From Anaeromyxobacter oryzae (GTDB taxonomy: Bacteria; Myxococcota; Myxococcia; Myxococcales; Anaeromyxobacteraceae), in assembly GCF_023169945.1 (NCBI RefSeq), contig NZ_AP025591.1:3282481-3346480 (forward strand): a stretch of DNA of 64,000 nucleotides, written 5' to 3'. Made by a program: the position numbers and the translations under genes. The notes below the pieces were generated by a model. That model had not been told where the DNA came from. It worked only from the letters and a program-made list of their open reading frames with translations, and ran no database searches. Of this stretch, positions 18,585-27,800 are shown piece by piece (the first letter of the stretch is position 1; each line of letters begins with the position of its first letter).

Positions 18585-19076
18585 ATGCCCGCACCGACGA
18601 ACCCGAAGAAGCGTGCCCTCATGCCGTCGTCCAAGCTCCGCAAGACGCTGCGGGCGGCGGGCCACCACCTCTCCGCGATCGTGCAGGTCGGCAAGGAAGG
18701 TCTCACCGAGCCCGTCCTCCGCCAGCTCGACGAGGCGCTGCTCGCGCACGAGCTCGTGAAGGTGAAGATCGGGACCGAGAGCCCGGAGGATCGGTTCGAG
18801 GTCGCCGATCGCCTCGGCGAGGAGTCCAGCGCGCAGGTGGCGCAGATCCTCGGCCGGACGGTCCTCGTCTACCGGAAGCACCCCGAGAAGCCGCGGTTCG
18901 AGCCGCGCGCGCCAGGCGCCGCGGCGGAGGTGGTCGAGCGCGAGAAGCCGCGGCGCGCGCCGAAGGGGCGGGGCGGCAGCACGCGGGCCCCCGCGAAGCG
19001 GGGGAGGGGCGCAGCAGCGACCGGCCGTCGTGCCTCGGCGGGCGCCAGGCGCGCGCCCCCGAAGCGCCGCCCTTAG
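18585..19076 (+). CDS. yhbY: YhbY/CRM-domain RNA-binding protein
   Basis: 163 residues. The CRM (KH-like) domain spans about 14-105: LRKTLRAAGHHLSAIVQVGKEGLTEPV, the RNA-binding loop, then LVKVKI and QILGRTVLVYRKH. Family members bind pre-50S ribosomal particles. It has an Arg/Ala/Pro/Lys-rich tail of about 60 residues not present in E. coli YhbY (97 aa), likely a nonspecific RNA-binding extension. ATG 18585 has AGGAG upstream. It is convergent with the next gene, sharing 4 bp (TTAG). Confidence 0.9.
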   Translation: MPAPTNPKKRALMPSSKLRKTLRAAGHHLSAIVQVGKEGLTEPVLRQLDEALLAHELVKVKIGTESPEDRFEVADRLGEESSAQVAQILGRTVLVYRKHPEKPRFEPRAPGAAAEVVEREKPRRAPKGRGGSTRAPAKRGRGAAATGRRASAGARRAPPKRRP

Positions 19077-19381
19077 TGCAGCTCGCCGTCCCGGCCGCCG
19101 GCGTCCGCCGTCGCCGTCGCGTCGGCGTCGCCGAACCGGCGCCGCACGGCCTCGATGTCCTCCTCGTCGGCGATGCCCTTCTCGAGGAGGAGGCTCTCCG
19201 CGATGTCACCCTGCGTGACGGCGTGCGCGACGTCCGCCTCGGCGGCGTCGACGCGCGTCTGCAGCTCGCGGACGCGCTCTCCGAGCGCCGCGACCTCCGC
19301 GGCGAGCGCTCGCTCGGTCTTCTGGCACCGGACGAAGTTGATGGTCAGGACCGCGACGGCGAGCGCGACGAGGATGGACAC
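19073..19381 (-). CDS. small membrane-anchored coiled-coil protein, hypothetical
   Basis: 102 residues: one N-terminal membrane segment (ILVALAVAVLTINFV), then a heptad-like coiled coil about residues 22-65 (ERALAAEVAALGERVRELQ) and an acidic tail. The layout recalls small divisome or Lsr-type anchored coiled coils, but no family is recognised. Its stop codon overlaps that of the convergent yhbY gene. Confidence 0.6.
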   Translation of the reverse strand: MSILVALAVAVLTINFVRCQKTERALAAEVAALGERVRELQTRVDAAEADVAHAVTQGDIAESLLLEKGIADEEDIEAVRRRFGDADATATADAGGRDGELH

Positions 19382-19482
19382 GGCCCGGCATGCTAGCGGC
19401 CCCCCGCGGGGCGTTCAAGCCGCCCCCAAGGTGCTAGCTCGACTCGGCAGGTACGTTCTTGTGGCAGTGGCGATCCCGGGCG

Positions 19483-20082
19483 ATGCTCGCCGCGATGGCC
19501 CAGCGCCTGAACGTCACGCTGGCGGTGAAGCGGCTCGTCCGCGACGTCGCGGCGCGCGTGCCGGAGCTCGAGCACGTCCGCGCGTCTCGCGTGCTCGTCG
19601 TCGCCGGGGAGGCGCGGCGGAGCTCGCGCGCGACGATCCGGCCGGCGCACGGGACGGGCCGCTCGCAGACCGGGCGACCGGTCATCCGCGTGAAGGGTCG
19701 CCGGATCCTCTACGTCGTCACGCTCCGTCCGCTCTGGTTCCTCGCGTCGACGCCGGAGGAGCGGATCGCGACCATCCTCCACGAGCTCTACCACGCGTCG
19801 AACCGCTTCGACGGCACGCTCCACCGCGGCCGCCGCCACGCGCGGCTGCCTCGCTCCCGGTACAACCGGAAGATCCGCGCACTCCTGCGGCGGTACCTGG
19901 CGGTCGCGCCCGCCGAGATCCTCGCGCCCTTCGGCCACGAGGGCGTCGTGCGCGCGCGGATGTGGCTCGAGCGGCCCGGCTCGTCGCGCGCCGCGAATGA
20001 GGGGGCGCGGAAGGTCTACACGGAGAAGCAGCTCTTCTACGGGCTCGCGCGCATGCGGACGCGGCGGGCGGCGCGACCCTGA
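19483..20082 (+). CDS. putative zinc metallopeptidase (phage-metallopeptidase-like)
   Basis: 199 residues if the ATG at 19483 is used; TTG 19459 and ATG 19495 are alternatives and the start is not settled. The zinc site HELYH follows the hydrophobic segment LWFLASTPEERIATIL, a layout seen in the 'putative phage metallopeptidase' family. The C-terminal half is Arg-rich and basic. No signal peptide. No phage genes are nearby. The second half of the zinc site (third ligand) cannot be assigned with confidence. Single gene. Confidence 0.6.
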   Translation: MLAAMAQRLNVTLAVKRLVRDVAARVPELEHVRASRVLVVAGEARRSSRATIRPAHGTGRSQTGRPVIRVKGRRILYVVTLRPLWFLASTPEERIATILHELYHASNRFDGTLHRGRRHARLPRSRYNRKIRALLRRYLAVAPAEILAPFGHEGVVRARMWLERPGSSRAANEGARKVYTEKQLFYGLARMRTRRAARP

Positions 20083-20086
20083 GACC

Positions 20087-20659
20087 CTACGCCGGCTCCG
20101 CCGGCGCCGCGGCCTCGCGCGGCGCATGGAGGTCGTCGCCGTGCGCGTCCATCGTGACGACGGCGGGGAGGTCCGCGACCTCGACGTGCCAGACCGCCTC
20201 GGTGATCCCGAGCTCGTCGAGGAGGTGCACGCCGAGGACGCGCGTCACGTGACGCGCGAGCGTCACCGCGAGGCCGCCGACGGCGTGGAGGTACACGGCG
20301 CCGTGCCTCTGCAGCGCGTCCCGCGTGCGCGGGCCCATGCCACCCTTGCCGAGCACGGCGCGGAGCCCGTAGCGCGCGAGGACGTCCGCCTCCCAGGGCT
20401 CCATGCGCAGCGAGGCGCTCGGCCCGGCCGCGACGAAGCGCCAGGCGCCGGTCGCGGGATCGCGCGCCACCACCGGCCCGCAGTGGTAGACGAGGCCACC
20501 GTCCGCCCAGGCGCGGACCATCGGCTCGTCGGTGCGGGCGAGCCACCGGTGCGCCGCCTCGCGGGCGGTGATGATCCGCCCGTGCACGCGGACCTCGTCC
20601 CCCACGCGGAGCTCGCGGATCGCCTCGGCGGTCACGGGCAGCTCGAGCGTCCTCGGCAT
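20087..20659 (-). CDS. class I fumarate hydratase / tartrate dehydratase beta-subunit-like protein, orphan
   Basis: 190 residues. It matches the C-terminal (beta) domain of iron-sulfur class I fumarases: LRVGDEVRVHGRIITAREAAH at the N-terminus, then GLVYHCGPVV, GAWRFVAAGPSASLRM and VLGKGGMG. Class I enzymes need the alpha part, which holds the 4Fe-4S cysteines; no alpha gene is adjacent. ATG 20659 has GAGGAG at good spacing. The gene faces the metallopeptidase gene (4 bp between stops). It may pair with an alpha subunit elsewhere. Confidence 0.85.
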   Translation of the reverse strand: MPRTLELPVTAEAIRELRVGDEVRVHGRIITAREAAHRWLARTDEPMVRAWADGGLVYHCGPVVARDPATGAWRFVAAGPSASLRMEPWEADVLARYGLRAVLGKGGMGPRTRDALQRHGAVYLHAVGGLAVTLARHVTRVLGVHLLDELGITEAVWHVEVADLPAVVTMDAHGDDLHAPREAAAPAEPA

Positions 20660-20883
20660 GGTGCTCCTCACGCGACGTGAAGCGCCGCAGATCCTTCCAG
20701 CTTCATGTAATCCGTGCGCTCCCAGTTGGCCCTTGCGGTCGGCCGATCGGGTCGTCTATCTCCAGTTGGGGCTCCGCGGAACGGCCGCACCACGGTCCAA
20801 GAGTGGCGACGGCGACGGTCACCGGGCACTGCCCGGGCCGCCGGGAGCGCCCGTGCCATGGGGCGCGGGAGAGAGGACGGAGC

Positions 20884-21816
20884 GTGAAACGCGAGATCCG
20901 GCTGCCGCTCACCGCGCAGGGGCGGCTCGACCGCGCCCTCGCCGACGCGCTCGGCCTCGGCCGCGCCGCGGTGAAGCGCGCCTTCGCCCTGGGAGAGGTG
21001 CGCGTCCGCGGCCGGCGCGCGCGGGCGAGCGATCCCGCCGCTCCCGGCGCGCTCGTGGAGCTCGACGTGGAGGAGCCCGCCGGCCCGCCCGCGCCCGAGC
21101 CGGACGCGCCGCTCGCGGTCGTCCTCGAGGCGCCCCGCTTCGTGGTCGTCGACAAGCCGGCCGGGATCGCGGTCCACCCGCTCGCGCCCGGGGAGGGCGG
21201 CACGCTCGCGAACGCGGTGGCGGCCCGGTACCCGGAGTGCGCCGCGGCCTCGCCGGATCCGCGGGAGGGGGGCGCCGTCCAGCGGCTCGATCTCGAGACG
21301 AGCGGGTGTGTCCTGTTCGCGCGCGATCCCGAGGCCTGGGAGGCGCTGCACGCGCAGCTCCGGGCGCGCACGGTCGAGAAGGTGTACCGCGCCCTCGTCG
21401 CCGGCCGGCTCGCCGCGGGGGGGGTCTCCTCCGCGCCGCTCGCGCAGCGCGGCGGCCGAGTCGTCGCGGCGCCGGACGCGGAGGCCGAGGACCGGCTGCT
21501 CGCGAAGGGGCTCAAGCCGCGGCCCGCGGAGACCTTCTACGAGCCCGAGCGCCGGTTCGCGGCGCACACGCTGCTGCGCGTCCGGATCACCACCGGGGTC
21601 ATGCACCAGATCCGCGCCCACCTCGCGCTGCTCGGGCACCCGGTGGCGGGCGACGTGCTCTACGGTGGCCCGGCGGCGGCGCTCCCTGGCCTCGAGCGCC
21701 ACTTCCTGCACGCGGCGCGGCTCGCGTTCGACGCGCCCGAGGGCGGGCGCGTCGCCGCGGAGAGCCCGCTCCCGCGCGAGCTCGAGGCCGTGCTCGCGCG
21801 GCTGCCGCCGGGGTAG
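20884..21816 (+). CDS. rluD: RluA/RluD-family rRNA pseudouridine synthase
   Basis: 310 residues. An S4 RNA-binding domain (about 10-60: GRLDRALADALGLGRAAVKRAFALGEVRV) precedes the synthase domain with the catalytic motif RLDLETSGCVLF (catalytic Asp in RLDxxTSG) and VVVDKPAGIAVHP. It converts uridine to pseudouridine in RNA, likely 23S rRNA; the exact site is not readable. GTG 20884 is preceded by GAGGACGGAGC; the longer frame from 20677 lacks homology. Note that LKPRPAETFYE replaces the usual KxAxTxY region, which is within family variation. Confidence 0.9.
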   Translation: MKREIRLPLTAQGRLDRALADALGLGRAAVKRAFALGEVRVRGRRARASDPAAPGALVELDVEEPAGPPAPEPDAPLAVVLEAPRFVVVDKPAGIAVHPLAPGEGGTLANAVAARYPECAAASPDPREGGAVQRLDLETSGCVLFARDPEAWEALHAQLRARTVEKVYRALVAGRLAAGGVSSAPLAQRGGRVVAAPDAEAEDRLLAKGLKPRPAETFYEPERRFAAHTLLRVRITTGVMHQIRAHLALLGHPVAGDVLYGGPAAALPGLERHFLHAARLAFDAPEGGRVAAESPLPRELEAVLARLPPG

Positions 21817-21825
21817 AAACACGAA

Positions 21826-21849
21826 GGGCCGGCTCTCGCGAGCCGGCCC
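21826..21849. terminator. bidirectional terminator between rluD and the exbD gene
   Basis: Perfect 10-bp stem GGGCCGGCTC / GAGCCGGCCC with a 4-base loop (TCGC), 9 bases after the rluD stop and 27 bases before the stop of the convergent exbD gene. It serves either strand. Confidence 0.75.
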
Positions 21850-21876
21850 CGGTGCCTCGCGCTCCTGGGCGCGCGG

Positions 21877-22329
21877 CTACTGCGGCTCTGCCGGCACGCC
21901 GGCCGCCGCCGTGATCGGCGCGTCCGTCATCATGCCGATGGTGTTCACGCCGGAGCCGTGCGCCGCGTCGAGCACGCGCACGGCCTGGTCGTACTTCACC
22001 GCGTCCTCGGCGTTGAAGAAGAGGACCTTCGAGGGCCGCCCATCGTACGCGACGTGGAGCCGCTGCATCGCGTCCTCGACCGTCATCTCCTGCTTGTTCA
22101 GGAGGACGTGGCCGTTCTTGAGGACGGTGAGGACGGTCTGATCCGGCGGGACCGCGTCCGGCGGCACCGGCTGCACGTCGGGCTGGAAGTCCGGGACGCG
22201 GAGGAACTTCTGCTTCTCCGCGAGCGGCGTCAGCACCATGAAGATGATGAGCAGCACGAGCACCACGTCGATGAGCGGCGTGACGTTGATGTCGGTGACG
22301 GGTCGCTTGGACCCGAGCCCCATCGCCAT
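21877..22329 (-). CDS. exbD: ExbD/TolR-family protein (second copy)
   Basis: 150 residues. One N-terminal membrane helix with the proton-path aspartate (TDINVTPLIDVVLVLLIIFMV) and a periplasmic C-terminal domain (about 45-150). With ExbB it uses the proton motive force to energise TonB. It is the last gene of the tonB-exbB-exbD-exbD set, 2 bp beyond the first exbD. Longer periplasmic part and distinct sequence from the first copy, so not a recent duplicate. Confidence 0.95.
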   Translation of the reverse strand: MAMGLGSKRPVTDINVTPLIDVVLVLLIIFMVLTPLAEKQKFLRVPDFQPDVQPVPPDAVPPDQTVLTVLKNGHVLLNKQEMTVEDAMQRLHVAYDGRPSKVLFFNAEDAVKYDQAVRVLDAAHGSGVNTIGMMTDAPITAAAGVPAEPQ

Positions 22330-22331
22330 GG

Positions 22332-22745
22332 CTACTTCTCCTTGATCTGCGTGGCGGCGAGGGAGACGCCGAGGAGGTGGGTCTTCGAGATCTCGAGGAC
22401 CATCTCGCGGATCGTCTTGTACTCGACGTCGCGGTCGCCCTTCACGAGCACCGGCGCGCCGGGGTGCACCTGCATCTGGATGCCGAGCATGTTCGCGAGG
22501 TCTTCCTTCGAGACCTCGTCCTTGTCGATCCAGATCTTCCCGTCGCGGGTCACCGACACGAGGATCGGGTCACCGCCCTGCTTCAGCGCCGAGACGTGCC
22601 GCGCGTCCGGGAGGACGACCGGCTTCCCGCGCTGGAGCATCGGCGTGATGACCATGAAGATGATGAGCAGGACCAGCACGACGTCGACGAGCGGCGTCAC
22701 GTTGATCTCGCTCTTCACCCCCTTGCCACCAACGTCCATGGACAT
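22332..22745 (-). CDS. exbD: ExbD/TolR-family protein (first copy)
   Basis: 137 residues with the same N-terminal helix (SEINVTPLVDVVLVLLIIFMV), essential Asp in the helix, and a periplasmic domain. Two ExbD proteins per operon are usual in myxobacteria and many other Gram-negative bacteria and may form hetero-dimers. 39 bp separate it from exbB. Confidence 0.95.
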   Translation of the reverse strand: MSMDVGGKGVKSEINVTPLVDVVLVLLIIFMVITPMLQRGKPVVLPDARHVSALKQGGDPILVSVTRDGKIWIDKDEVSKEDLANMLGIQMQVHPGAPVLVKGDRDVEYKTIREMVLEISKTHLLGVSLAATQIKEK

Positions 22746-22784
22746 CGCTCAGGTCTCCTCGCTCGGGCCGTACCGGCAGCGGCG

Positions 22785-23546
22785 CTACTTCGACCCTTCG
22801 CGGCCTTCCTTCATGAAGAAGTCGAGGAGCTCGGTGGCGGAGTCGGTGATGTCGACCTGCATGTCCTCGACCCGGTTCGTGAGGTAGTTGAACATCATCA
22901 CGGCGGGGATCGCGACGAGGAGGCCGAACGCCGTCGTCACGAGCGCCTCGGCGATACCGGCCGAGACGGAGCCGAGGCCGCCGGAGCCGGTGGCGGCCAT
23001 CGCCTGGAACGCGGTGATGATGCCGGCGACGGTGCCGAGGAGGCCGACGAACGGCGCCGTCGAGCCGACGGTGGCGAGCGCGCCCAGGCCGCGGCGGAGA
23101 TCGTTCACGGTGCGGAGCGAGCTGCGCTCCACGGCGCGGTTCACCGCGGCGATCACGTCGAAGTTGCCGACGTCGCGCGGGCCGGCGTGCTTCAGCGCCT
23201 CGACGCCGCGGCTGTACTCCTCGATCGCGAGGCCGAGCACCTTCGGCAGGTGGCCGCGCTTCAGCTTGCGGGAGAGCTCGACGGCGTCCGCGAACTTCGC
23301 GGAGGGGAGCAGGTCGCGGAGCGCCGCCGCGTACTGGCGGGACGCCTTCTGCGCGCGCGCGAACGTGACGAGCCGCTCCGCCATGACGCCGAGCGAGTAG
23401 ATGCTCATGACGGCGAGGACGCCCGCGATGAACTTCGCGAACGGGCCCATCGTCTTCCACATGTGCACGAGGTCGAACGACACGGCCTCGGGCGCGTTCT
23501 GCGTCAGCGCCAGCTGGTGGATCACGTCTACGAGGGGGAGCGACAT
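22785..23546 (-). CDS. exbB: ExbB/TolQ/MotA-family proton-channel protein
   Basis: 253 residues with three membrane segments: about 30-50, 150-172 and 185-207. The conserved MotA/TolQ stretch is visible: LATVGSTAPFVGLLGTVAGII and AEALVTTAFGLLVAIPAVMMFNY. It forms the channel with the two ExbD proteins and drives TonB. Position between tonB (55 bp) and exbD (39 bp) confirms the module. Confidence 0.96.
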   Translation of the reverse strand: MSLPLVDVIHQLALTQNAPEAVSFDLVHMWKTMGPFAKFIAGVLAVMSIYSLGVMAERLVTFARAQKASRQYAAALRDLLPSAKFADAVELSRKLKRGHLPKVLGLAIEEYSRGVEALKHAGPRDVGNFDVIAAVNRAVERSSLRTVNDLRRGLGALATVGSTAPFVGLLGTVAGIITAFQAMAATGSGGLGSVSAGIAEALVTTAFGLLVAIPAVMMFNYLTNRVEDMQVDITDSATELLDFFMKEGREGSK

Positions 23547-23601
23547 CGAGAATCTCCTTGGGGAAACGAAAGACGGGAGCTGCGGATCCTTTGCGCGGCG
23601 G

Positions 23602-24351
23602 CTAGCCGCCGGTGAAGCGGATGGGGAGGATCACCCAGATCGACGTGGGCCGGCCCTGGGCGTCGGCGCCGGGGACCCACTTGCACGACTGGACGGCCTT
23701 CCAGATCTCGTCGGCGATGCGCTTGTCCGGCACGGAGGTGAGCGTCTCGAACCGGCTCGGCTGGCCGTCCTTGCCGACCGCGAACTTCACCTGGACCGGT
23801 CCGGAGACGAACCCGGCGAGCTCGCGCGGCACGCGGACGGAGCTCTGGACGCAGCCCGGCTGCGCCATCTGCGGCTTCTTGTAGCCGGCGGTGGCGAACG
23901 CCGGCGCGTCCTCGATCTGGTTCTGCTGCGCCGGAGCGGCACCGACGACGCCGCCGACGACGCCTTCGCCCGACGCCGCGTCGCCGTAGTCGTACTCCGG
24001 CTCGGGCGGCTCGTTCGGATCCGGCGCCTTCATCTGCTCCTGGACCTCCTTCGGCTGCAGGAGGGCCTGCGGCGGCGGCGGCTTCGGGAGGTCCGTCTTC
24101 GGCTTGTCCGAGGGCGGGCGCTTCCGGGCGGCGGGAGGCGGCGCGGGCGGTGGCGGGGGAGGCGGGGGCACGGCCTGACGGACGATCGTCACCGGGACGA
24201 CCGGCTCGTCGATCACCTTCGCCTTGATGGCGGCTGAGGCGGCGATGATCCCGACGACCAGGGCGACCTGGAACACGGTCGAGCCGAGGACGTACCCGGC
24301 CCGCTTCGCAGCCTGCTTCCCGCCCTCTTGCTTCGTGACCTCGTCGAACAT
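23602..24351 (-). CDS. tonB: TonB protein
   Basis: 249 residues from ATG 24351 (MFDEVTKQEGG). One N-terminal membrane segment (about 22-44), a Pro-rich periplasmic spacer starting with eight consecutive prolines (about 60-105), and the C-terminal TonB domain (about 170-249: SVRVPRELAGFVSGPVQVKF, VGKDGQPS, WKAVQSCKW). It transmits ExbB-ExbD energy to outer membrane receptors. First gene of the module and divergent from the receptor gene, 473 bp apart. The N-terminus is longer than in E. coli TonB. Confidence 0.94.
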   Translation of the reverse strand: MFDEVTKQEGGKQAAKRAGYVLGSTVFQVALVVGIIAASAAIKAKVIDEPVVPVTIVRQAVPPPPPPPPAPPPAARKRPPSDKPKTDLPKPPPPQALLQPKEVQEQMKAPDPNEPPEPEYDYGDAASGEGVVGGVVGAAPAQQNQIEDAPAFATAGYKKPQMAQPGCVQSSVRVPRELAGFVSGPVQVKFAVGKDGQPSRFETLTSVPDKRIADEIWKAVQSCKWVPGADAQGRPTSIWVILPIRFTGG

Positions 24352-24404
24352 CGCGGCTCGCTCGGGAATTGACGGCAGAATCAGCAGGGAAAAAGAAGCC
24401 TCGC

Positions 24405-24434
24405 TTCCTAGTCGTTCCCCCATCCCCTTGTCAA
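24405..24434 (-). promoter_or_regulatory. candidate promoter of the tonB-exbB-exbD operon
   Basis: On the minus strand TTGACA (24429-24434) is followed after 18 bp by TAGGAA (24405-24410), 53 bp before the tonB ATG. The -35 is consensus, the -10 is moderate. Confidence 0.45.
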
Positions 24435-24692
24435 TACTTGACCATCGTTCTGGCGCGGCGCGCGCACGGAGCGTCCGTGATCGCCCGGCGCGCGGCGCCA
24501 GAACGGAAGATCTGGCGTCGCTCCATCGCCGAGTTCGCGTCCATGTCGCGGATTGACGCGCGCCGTCCAGCGCGCTGGCATCACTCTAAAGCGGCGTACT
24601 GTAGTCCCTTTTGGAAAACGGCAATGACTCCGAGTGTTTTCTACCCTTCTGGGGATATGAAGGCCGGCCTCCGATAACAGCTGACGATGGCT

Positions 24693-24722
24693 TGACATTC
24701 CTGACAGCAGGGGCCTAATACC
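24693..24722 (+). promoter_or_regulatory. candidate sigma-70-type promoter of the TonB-dependent receptor
   Basis: TTGACA (24693-24698), 18-bp spacer, TAATAC (24717-24722): close to consensus on both boxes, about 100 bp before the receptor ATG. The rest of the 473-bp divergent region holds the opposing tonB promoter and no other clear gene; it is richer in A and T than its surroundings. Confidence 0.6.
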
Positions 24723-24824
24723 GTCGACCAATTGACCCGTCGGTCGGTCGTCCGAGCGGAGTCCCCCCGCGAGGGCGTCTGCCCTTCTGGCTGCGGCTGA
24801 GTGCCTCTCTCCCTGGAGGAAGTC

Positions 24825-27800
24825 ATGAGGAAGAAGTTGCTGCGCCTCCTGCGGATCGCGCCGCTCGCGCTCCTGTTCGCGGGCGTCGCTTCTGCTCAAA
24901 CCACCGGTACGATCATCGGCGTCGTGACCGACGCCTCGACCGGCAAGCCGGTTGCCGGCGCCGTCGTCATCGCCACGAGCTCGAGCCTTCAGGGCCAGCA
25001 GACGGCGGTGACGGACAACGGCGGTAACTACCGCATCACGCTGCTCCCTCCCGGCGAGTACGCCCTCACGGTCCAGCTCGGCGGCTACAAGGACGCGTCG
25101 CGCTCCGACATCCGCCTGAGCCAGGACAAGACCATCCGCGCCAACATGGCGGTGGTCCCCGAGGCCGTGCAGATGGAGGAGCAGGTCGTGAAGACCGGCA
25201 CGGCACCGGTCGTGAACGTCGGCTCCGCCGAGGCGGGCGCCGTCGTCTCGAAGGAGTTCATCTCGTCGATCCCGGTGGCCCGCGGCTTCGAGCAGGTCGC
25301 CGTCGTCGCCCCGACCGCGCGCAACGACCTCTACGGCATCTCCTTCGCGGGCGCGCAGTCGCCTGAGAACCAGTACATCGTCGATGGCCTCAACACGACC
25401 GACCCGACCTTCGGCACGCGCACCACGCTGAACGGCCCGCCGGCGCTCCGCACCAACTTCCTCGAGGAGATCGACGTCAAGACCGGCTCGTTCTCGGCCG
25501 AGTACGGCCGCGCGACGGGCGGCATCCTGAACGCCGTCCTCAAGTCCGGCTCGAACGAGTTCCACGGATCGGTGTTCTCGGCGTTCACGCCGAGCATGCT
25601 CGTGGAGCCGAAGGGCAAGGCGGTCGGCGCGTCCGGCGAGGCGCTCGCGTACCGCACCAACCCGAGCGCCGGCACCTTCGGCCTCGACATGGGCTTCGAG
25701 CTCGGCGGCCCGGTCCTCAAGGACAAGCTGTGGTTCTACGCCGGCTTCGCGCCGGTCATCCAGCGCACCTACTACGAGCGGTTCGTCCGCCGGAACATCC
25801 TGCCCGACGCCTCCGGCAACTGCCCGGCGGGCTCGGCGGCGACCGGCAACAACGGCGAGTGCGTGAACACGTCGACGGGCGACTCGCTGCAGGAGCAGCT
25901 GCCCGGCCTGGCGAACAACAACTCCATCCAGCGCACGACCTACCAGTGGGTCGGCAAGCTGACGTACCTCCTCAACGAGACGAACTCGATCACGGTGTCC
26001 GGCTGGGGCGCGCCGTCCTCCCGCACCTCGCTCCGCCAGGGCTTCTTCGCGGGCGCGATGTACAACTCGCCGTCCGCGCGCTTCGCGTACGTGGACGACG
26101 GCCAGACCGGCGTCCTCGGCCGGTGGGCCGGCAAGTTCCTCGACAAGCGGCTCATCGGTGAGGTCCAGCTCGGCTGGTACGGTACGTACAACACGCCGCA
26201 GGCGAAGACGGTCGACGGCCTCCCGCTCCAGCAGACGCCGACGATCGAGTGGACCTCGGAGCGGCCGCTCACCCAGTTCGAGAGCGCGCCGGGCTGCGGC
26301 GCGGCGGACTGCCCGGTGTTCGGTTACCAGACCGGCGGCTCCGGCGGCATCTTCGACTGGACGACGAACCGCTACAACGGCAAGGCGACCGCCTCGTACC
26401 TCTTCGACGGCCTCGGCCAGCACAACGTGAAGGGCGGCATCGACCTCGAGCGGCTCGACTACGACATCTCGAAGCGGTACTCGGGCGGCGCGTACTACCG
26501 CGCCAGCGCTTCGGGCAACTTCGCGGCGTACCGCGGGTACGGCATCATCAACGCCCCGCCGGATCCGACGACGGGCGTGATCGGCACCGACGACGCGACG
26601 CTGGTGTCCCGCACGAACCCGACCAACAAGTCCGAGAGCGACAGCTTCGGCTACTTCCTGCAGGACAGCTGGCAGTTCAGCTTCCTGCCGAACGTCACGC
26701 TGAACTACGGTCTCCGCCTCGAGACCCAGTCGATGAAGAACCTGACCTTCACGAACTCGACGGGCTTCGACATCAAGGACAACTGGTCGCCGCGCGTCCA
26801 GGCGATCTGGGACTTCACGGGCAACGGCCGCGGCAAGGCCGCCGCCTCGTGGGGCCGCTTCTACTACGCGATGCCGCTCGACATGGGTGACCGCGCCTTC
26901 GGCTCCGAGATCAGCCTCCGCTACACCCTCAACGGCCAGAGCTGCGGCCTCCCTGCGGACCTCTCGAACGGCGCCGCTGGTGCCTTCGATCCGCGCGGCC
27001 TGAACTTCCCGGGCGGCCCGACGGCCTCGACCTGCCAGATCGTGCCCACCTCCGGCCCGAACAACGACTACCGGCTCACGGGCGCGCCGCTCACCCCCGC
27101 CGACCCCGGGCTGAAGGGTGCGTTCGTCGACCAGTTCGGCGCGCAGGCGGAGTACGAGATCCTCTCGGACCTCTCGCTCGGCGTCGAGTGGCAGGCCCGC
27201 CGGCAGGGCAACGTCATCGAGGACATGTCCTCGAACGACGGCGGCTCGTACTTCATCGGCAACCCCGGCCGCGACCGCACGATCCCCGATCCGAACGCTC
27301 CAGTGGATCCGGTCACCGGCCTTCGCACCTCCAACTCCAAGTTCGTGACCACGGTGGACCCCCAGACCGGCCGGTCGATCCAGATCACGTTCCCGACGCC
27401 CGAGCGGTCCTACGACGGCCTGACCTTCAAGGCGACCAAGTCGTTCTCGAAGAGCTGGCTCGCGCAGGCCAGCTACACGTACTCGGTGCTCCGCGGTAAC
27501 TACCCGGGTCCGTACCGCCCGGAGGACGGCCAGCTCGACCCGGGCATCACCTCCGAGTACGACCTCGCCGCGCTCATGGCGAACAAGAAGGGCTACCTGC
27601 CGGGTGACCAGACCCACCAGATCAAGCTCTACGGCGCGTACACCTTCACCCTCAACCCGCGGTTCAACGTGACGGCCTCCGGCGCGTACACCGGCCTGTC
27701 CGGTACGCCGGTGAACGCCCTCGGCGCCGGCGTGAACGACTACGGCCCCAGCCAGGCGTTCATCATCCCGCGCGGCCAGGCCGGCCGCACGCCGTGGACC

